DNA from: Amycolatopsis keratiniphila subsp. keratiniphila
GTDB lineage: Bacteria > Actinomycetota > Actinomycetes > Mycobacteriales > Pseudonocardiaceae
NCBI RefSeq assembly: GCF_001620365.2
Contig: NZ_LQMT02000039.1
Coordinates: 253,567-317,566 of the forward strand
Direction: 5' to 3'
Length of the DNA: 64,000 bases
The position numbers and the translations under genes were made by a program. Position 1 is the stretch's first letter. Every line of letters begins with the position of its first letter. Positions 62,893 through 64,000 of this stretch are shown here, in pieces. The notes below the pieces were generated by a model that was given only the letters and a program-made list of their open reading frames with translations, had not been told where the DNA came from and ran no database searches.

Positions 62893-64000
62893 CCACGAAA
62901 GCCCCCACGCATGTCCCGGGACGACAGCGCTTCGGCGGCCTGTTCAACGGCGACTACCAGGCCTTCCTGGCACTGTTCGGATTCGGTGCGCTGTTCACCG
63001 CTTTCCAGAACCTGCCGAAGCTCCGCGATTTCCTCTTTGGACAGTCCCTTGTGGACTTTCCGGCGGTTTTCGGGTTGTTGATCGTGCTGTGCGCGATGTT
63101 CTGGCGCGCCCTGCTGCGCCGCGGCTTCGTCTGGGCCGAACCGGCGGCACTGACGTGGATGGACTTCGCCCGCGTCGACAGGCGCCGCGTCGTGGTCAAG
63201 CGGATGTGGACGCTCTGGGCCGGGCTGGTCCTGGTGGTCGGCTACACCGGCGCGCTGGTCACCGCGATCGGCGGCGGGGCGAGGGACGTGTGGATCGCGA
63301 TGTCGGCGTTGACCGCCTCCGGCGCGATCCTGGCCGCCGTCACCGCGCGGCGGACGGCGATCCGCGGGGAAACGCTCGCGCCGGTCGTGCTCGCGGTCGC
63401 CGGCCTGGCGTTCGCGGCCGCGGGCCTGGGCCCGGTCGCGGTCGAGGTGCTGGCCGGTGCCCTGTTCGTGGTGGCGGTCGCGGCGGCCTTCGGCGGCGAG
63501 CCGATGTCCGGGGTCGGCCGTCAGGAACTCGTCGACGGCTGGAACGCGCGGCTCCTGAGGGCGATGGCCGCGGTCTTCATGGATCCCATGCTGCTGATCC
63601 CGGAGTCGAAGCCGGTGCCGTGGCTGTCGCTCCGGCGTCCGACGACGCTGCGGCTCGCCTGGGCGGGGGTGCTCGGCCGGACGCGATACGCGGCGGCGAG
63701 TGTGGTGATCGCGAGCCTGGTGGGCGTCGCTCACCTGGCCTTCCCGGCGATCCCCGCGGCGGCGCTGTTCACGCTCGGCGCGTACGCGGCGCTCGTGCCG
63801 TTCGTCGGCGGGCTCGGCGAGCTGTGGCGCAACCCCGGCCGCCGGCGGTGGCTCGGCGCGTCCGACTGGGAGTTGCGGCTGGTCAACGGGCTGGTGATCG
63901 CGCTGCTCGGGCTCGCCTGGGGGATCCTGCTCGGGCTGGCGACGCTGCTCCTCGGGGTGGTCCCGGCCTGGCCGGTGTGGCTCGCGCTCCCGCTCGCGGT
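62889..64000 (+). CDS. Multi-span membrane protein, DUF6297-like ABC partner (partial)
   Basis: Open from GTG at 62889 to the window end (370 codons, C-terminus missing). At least eight hydrophobic spans, e.g. FPAVFGLLIVLCAMFWRALL and LWAGLVLVVGYTGALV. As the coupled partner of the minimal ATPase it is probably the permease of an ABC-2-like exporter. The frame was read by eye and shows no stop. Contains one GTCCNNNGTGGAC copy (63044). Confidence 0.75.
   Translation, partial: MTTKAPTHVPGRQRFGGLFNGDYQAFLALFGFGALFTAFQNLPKLRDFLFGQSLVDFPAVFGLLIVLCAMFWRALLRRGFVWAEPAALTWMDFARVDRRRVVVKRMWTLWAGLVLVVGYTGALVTAIGGGARDVWIAMSALTASGAILAAVTARRTAIRGETLAPVVLAVAGLAFAAAGLGPVAVEVLAGALFVVAVAAAFGGEPMSGVGRQELVDGWNARLLRAMAAVFMDPMLLIPESKPVPWLSLRRPTTLRLAWAGVLGRTRYAAASVVIASLVGVAHLAFPAIPAAALFTLGAYAALVPFVGGLGELWRNPGRRRWLGASDWELRLVNGLVIALLGLAWGILLGLATLLLGVVPAWPVWLALPLA

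Overview
The window is high-GC chromosomal DNA from an actinomycete, most likely a Pseudonocardiales member close to Amycolatopsis (inference). Reasons: GTG/TTG starts and Shine-Dalgarno sites of actinobacterial type, leaderless genes with TAnnnT -10 boxes, an AftB-like arabinofuranosyltransferase, F420-type oxidoreductase, and a gene order matching the M. tuberculosis Rv0046c-Rv0058 block (ino1, PadR regulator, DUF5318, ponA1, DUF2029 mannosyltransferase, rpsF, ssb, rpsR, rplI, then dnaB) spread over about 1-23.8 kb with insertions. No tRNA, rRNA, insertion sequence, phage or CRISPR array was seen.

Layout. 0-1.7 kb: rpsF-ssb-rpsR-rplI on the minus strand. 1.7-4.6 kb: three tandem paralogous secreted, C-terminally membrane-anchored proteins. 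4.7-10.6 kb: endonuclease IV, a secreted protein, a gene behind a MerR-type promoter, a GT87-like mannosyltransferase, a lipoprotein flanked by a 31-bp direct repeat, and a divergent ROK regulator/oxidoreductase pair. 10.6-21.4 kb: two paralogous class A penicillin-binding proteins flank a visibly more AT-rich island with an orphan mycosin-like protease, a 1121-residue secreted protein (propeller-like, SLT-like, golvesin-like and ricin-like regions) and a small secreted protein. 21.4-26.4 kb: DUF5318, PadR, ino1, a palindrome-rich gap, a HAD phosphatase, a decayed MarR gene with preserved operators, and an MFS exporter. 26.4-32.5 kb: tandem PhoX-type phosphatases and an SdrD-like B-domain surface protein. 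32.5-37.3 kb: methyltransferase, AftB-like transferase, SDR and an amidohydrolase, with two intergenic repeat families. 37.3-44.4 kb: a two-component system divergent from an FtsX-type ABC exporter, then trmB. 44.5-50.1 kb: a duplicated ABC-2 exporter cassette, a TetR regulator, an SDR and a VOC protein. 50.5-52.4 kb: a second NarL-type two-component system. 52.5-59 kb: two dynamin-like GTPases with a GrpE-like protein, interrupted by a YqeB/TetR unit. 59-64 kb: pckG, an F420-type oxidoreductase, and an ABC ATPase with a membrane partner cut by the window end.

The most unusual signals are not genes. A 13-bp interrupted palindrome, GTCCNNNGTGGAC, occurs at least 12 times, nearly always inside genes, and is often spelled with codons that are rare in such a genome. 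Several intergenic palindrome families are also present, including a 21-bp unit repeated five times in exact register upstream of an SDR gene and seen again 15 kb away. These suggest chromosome-level sequence elements that gene annotation does not capture.
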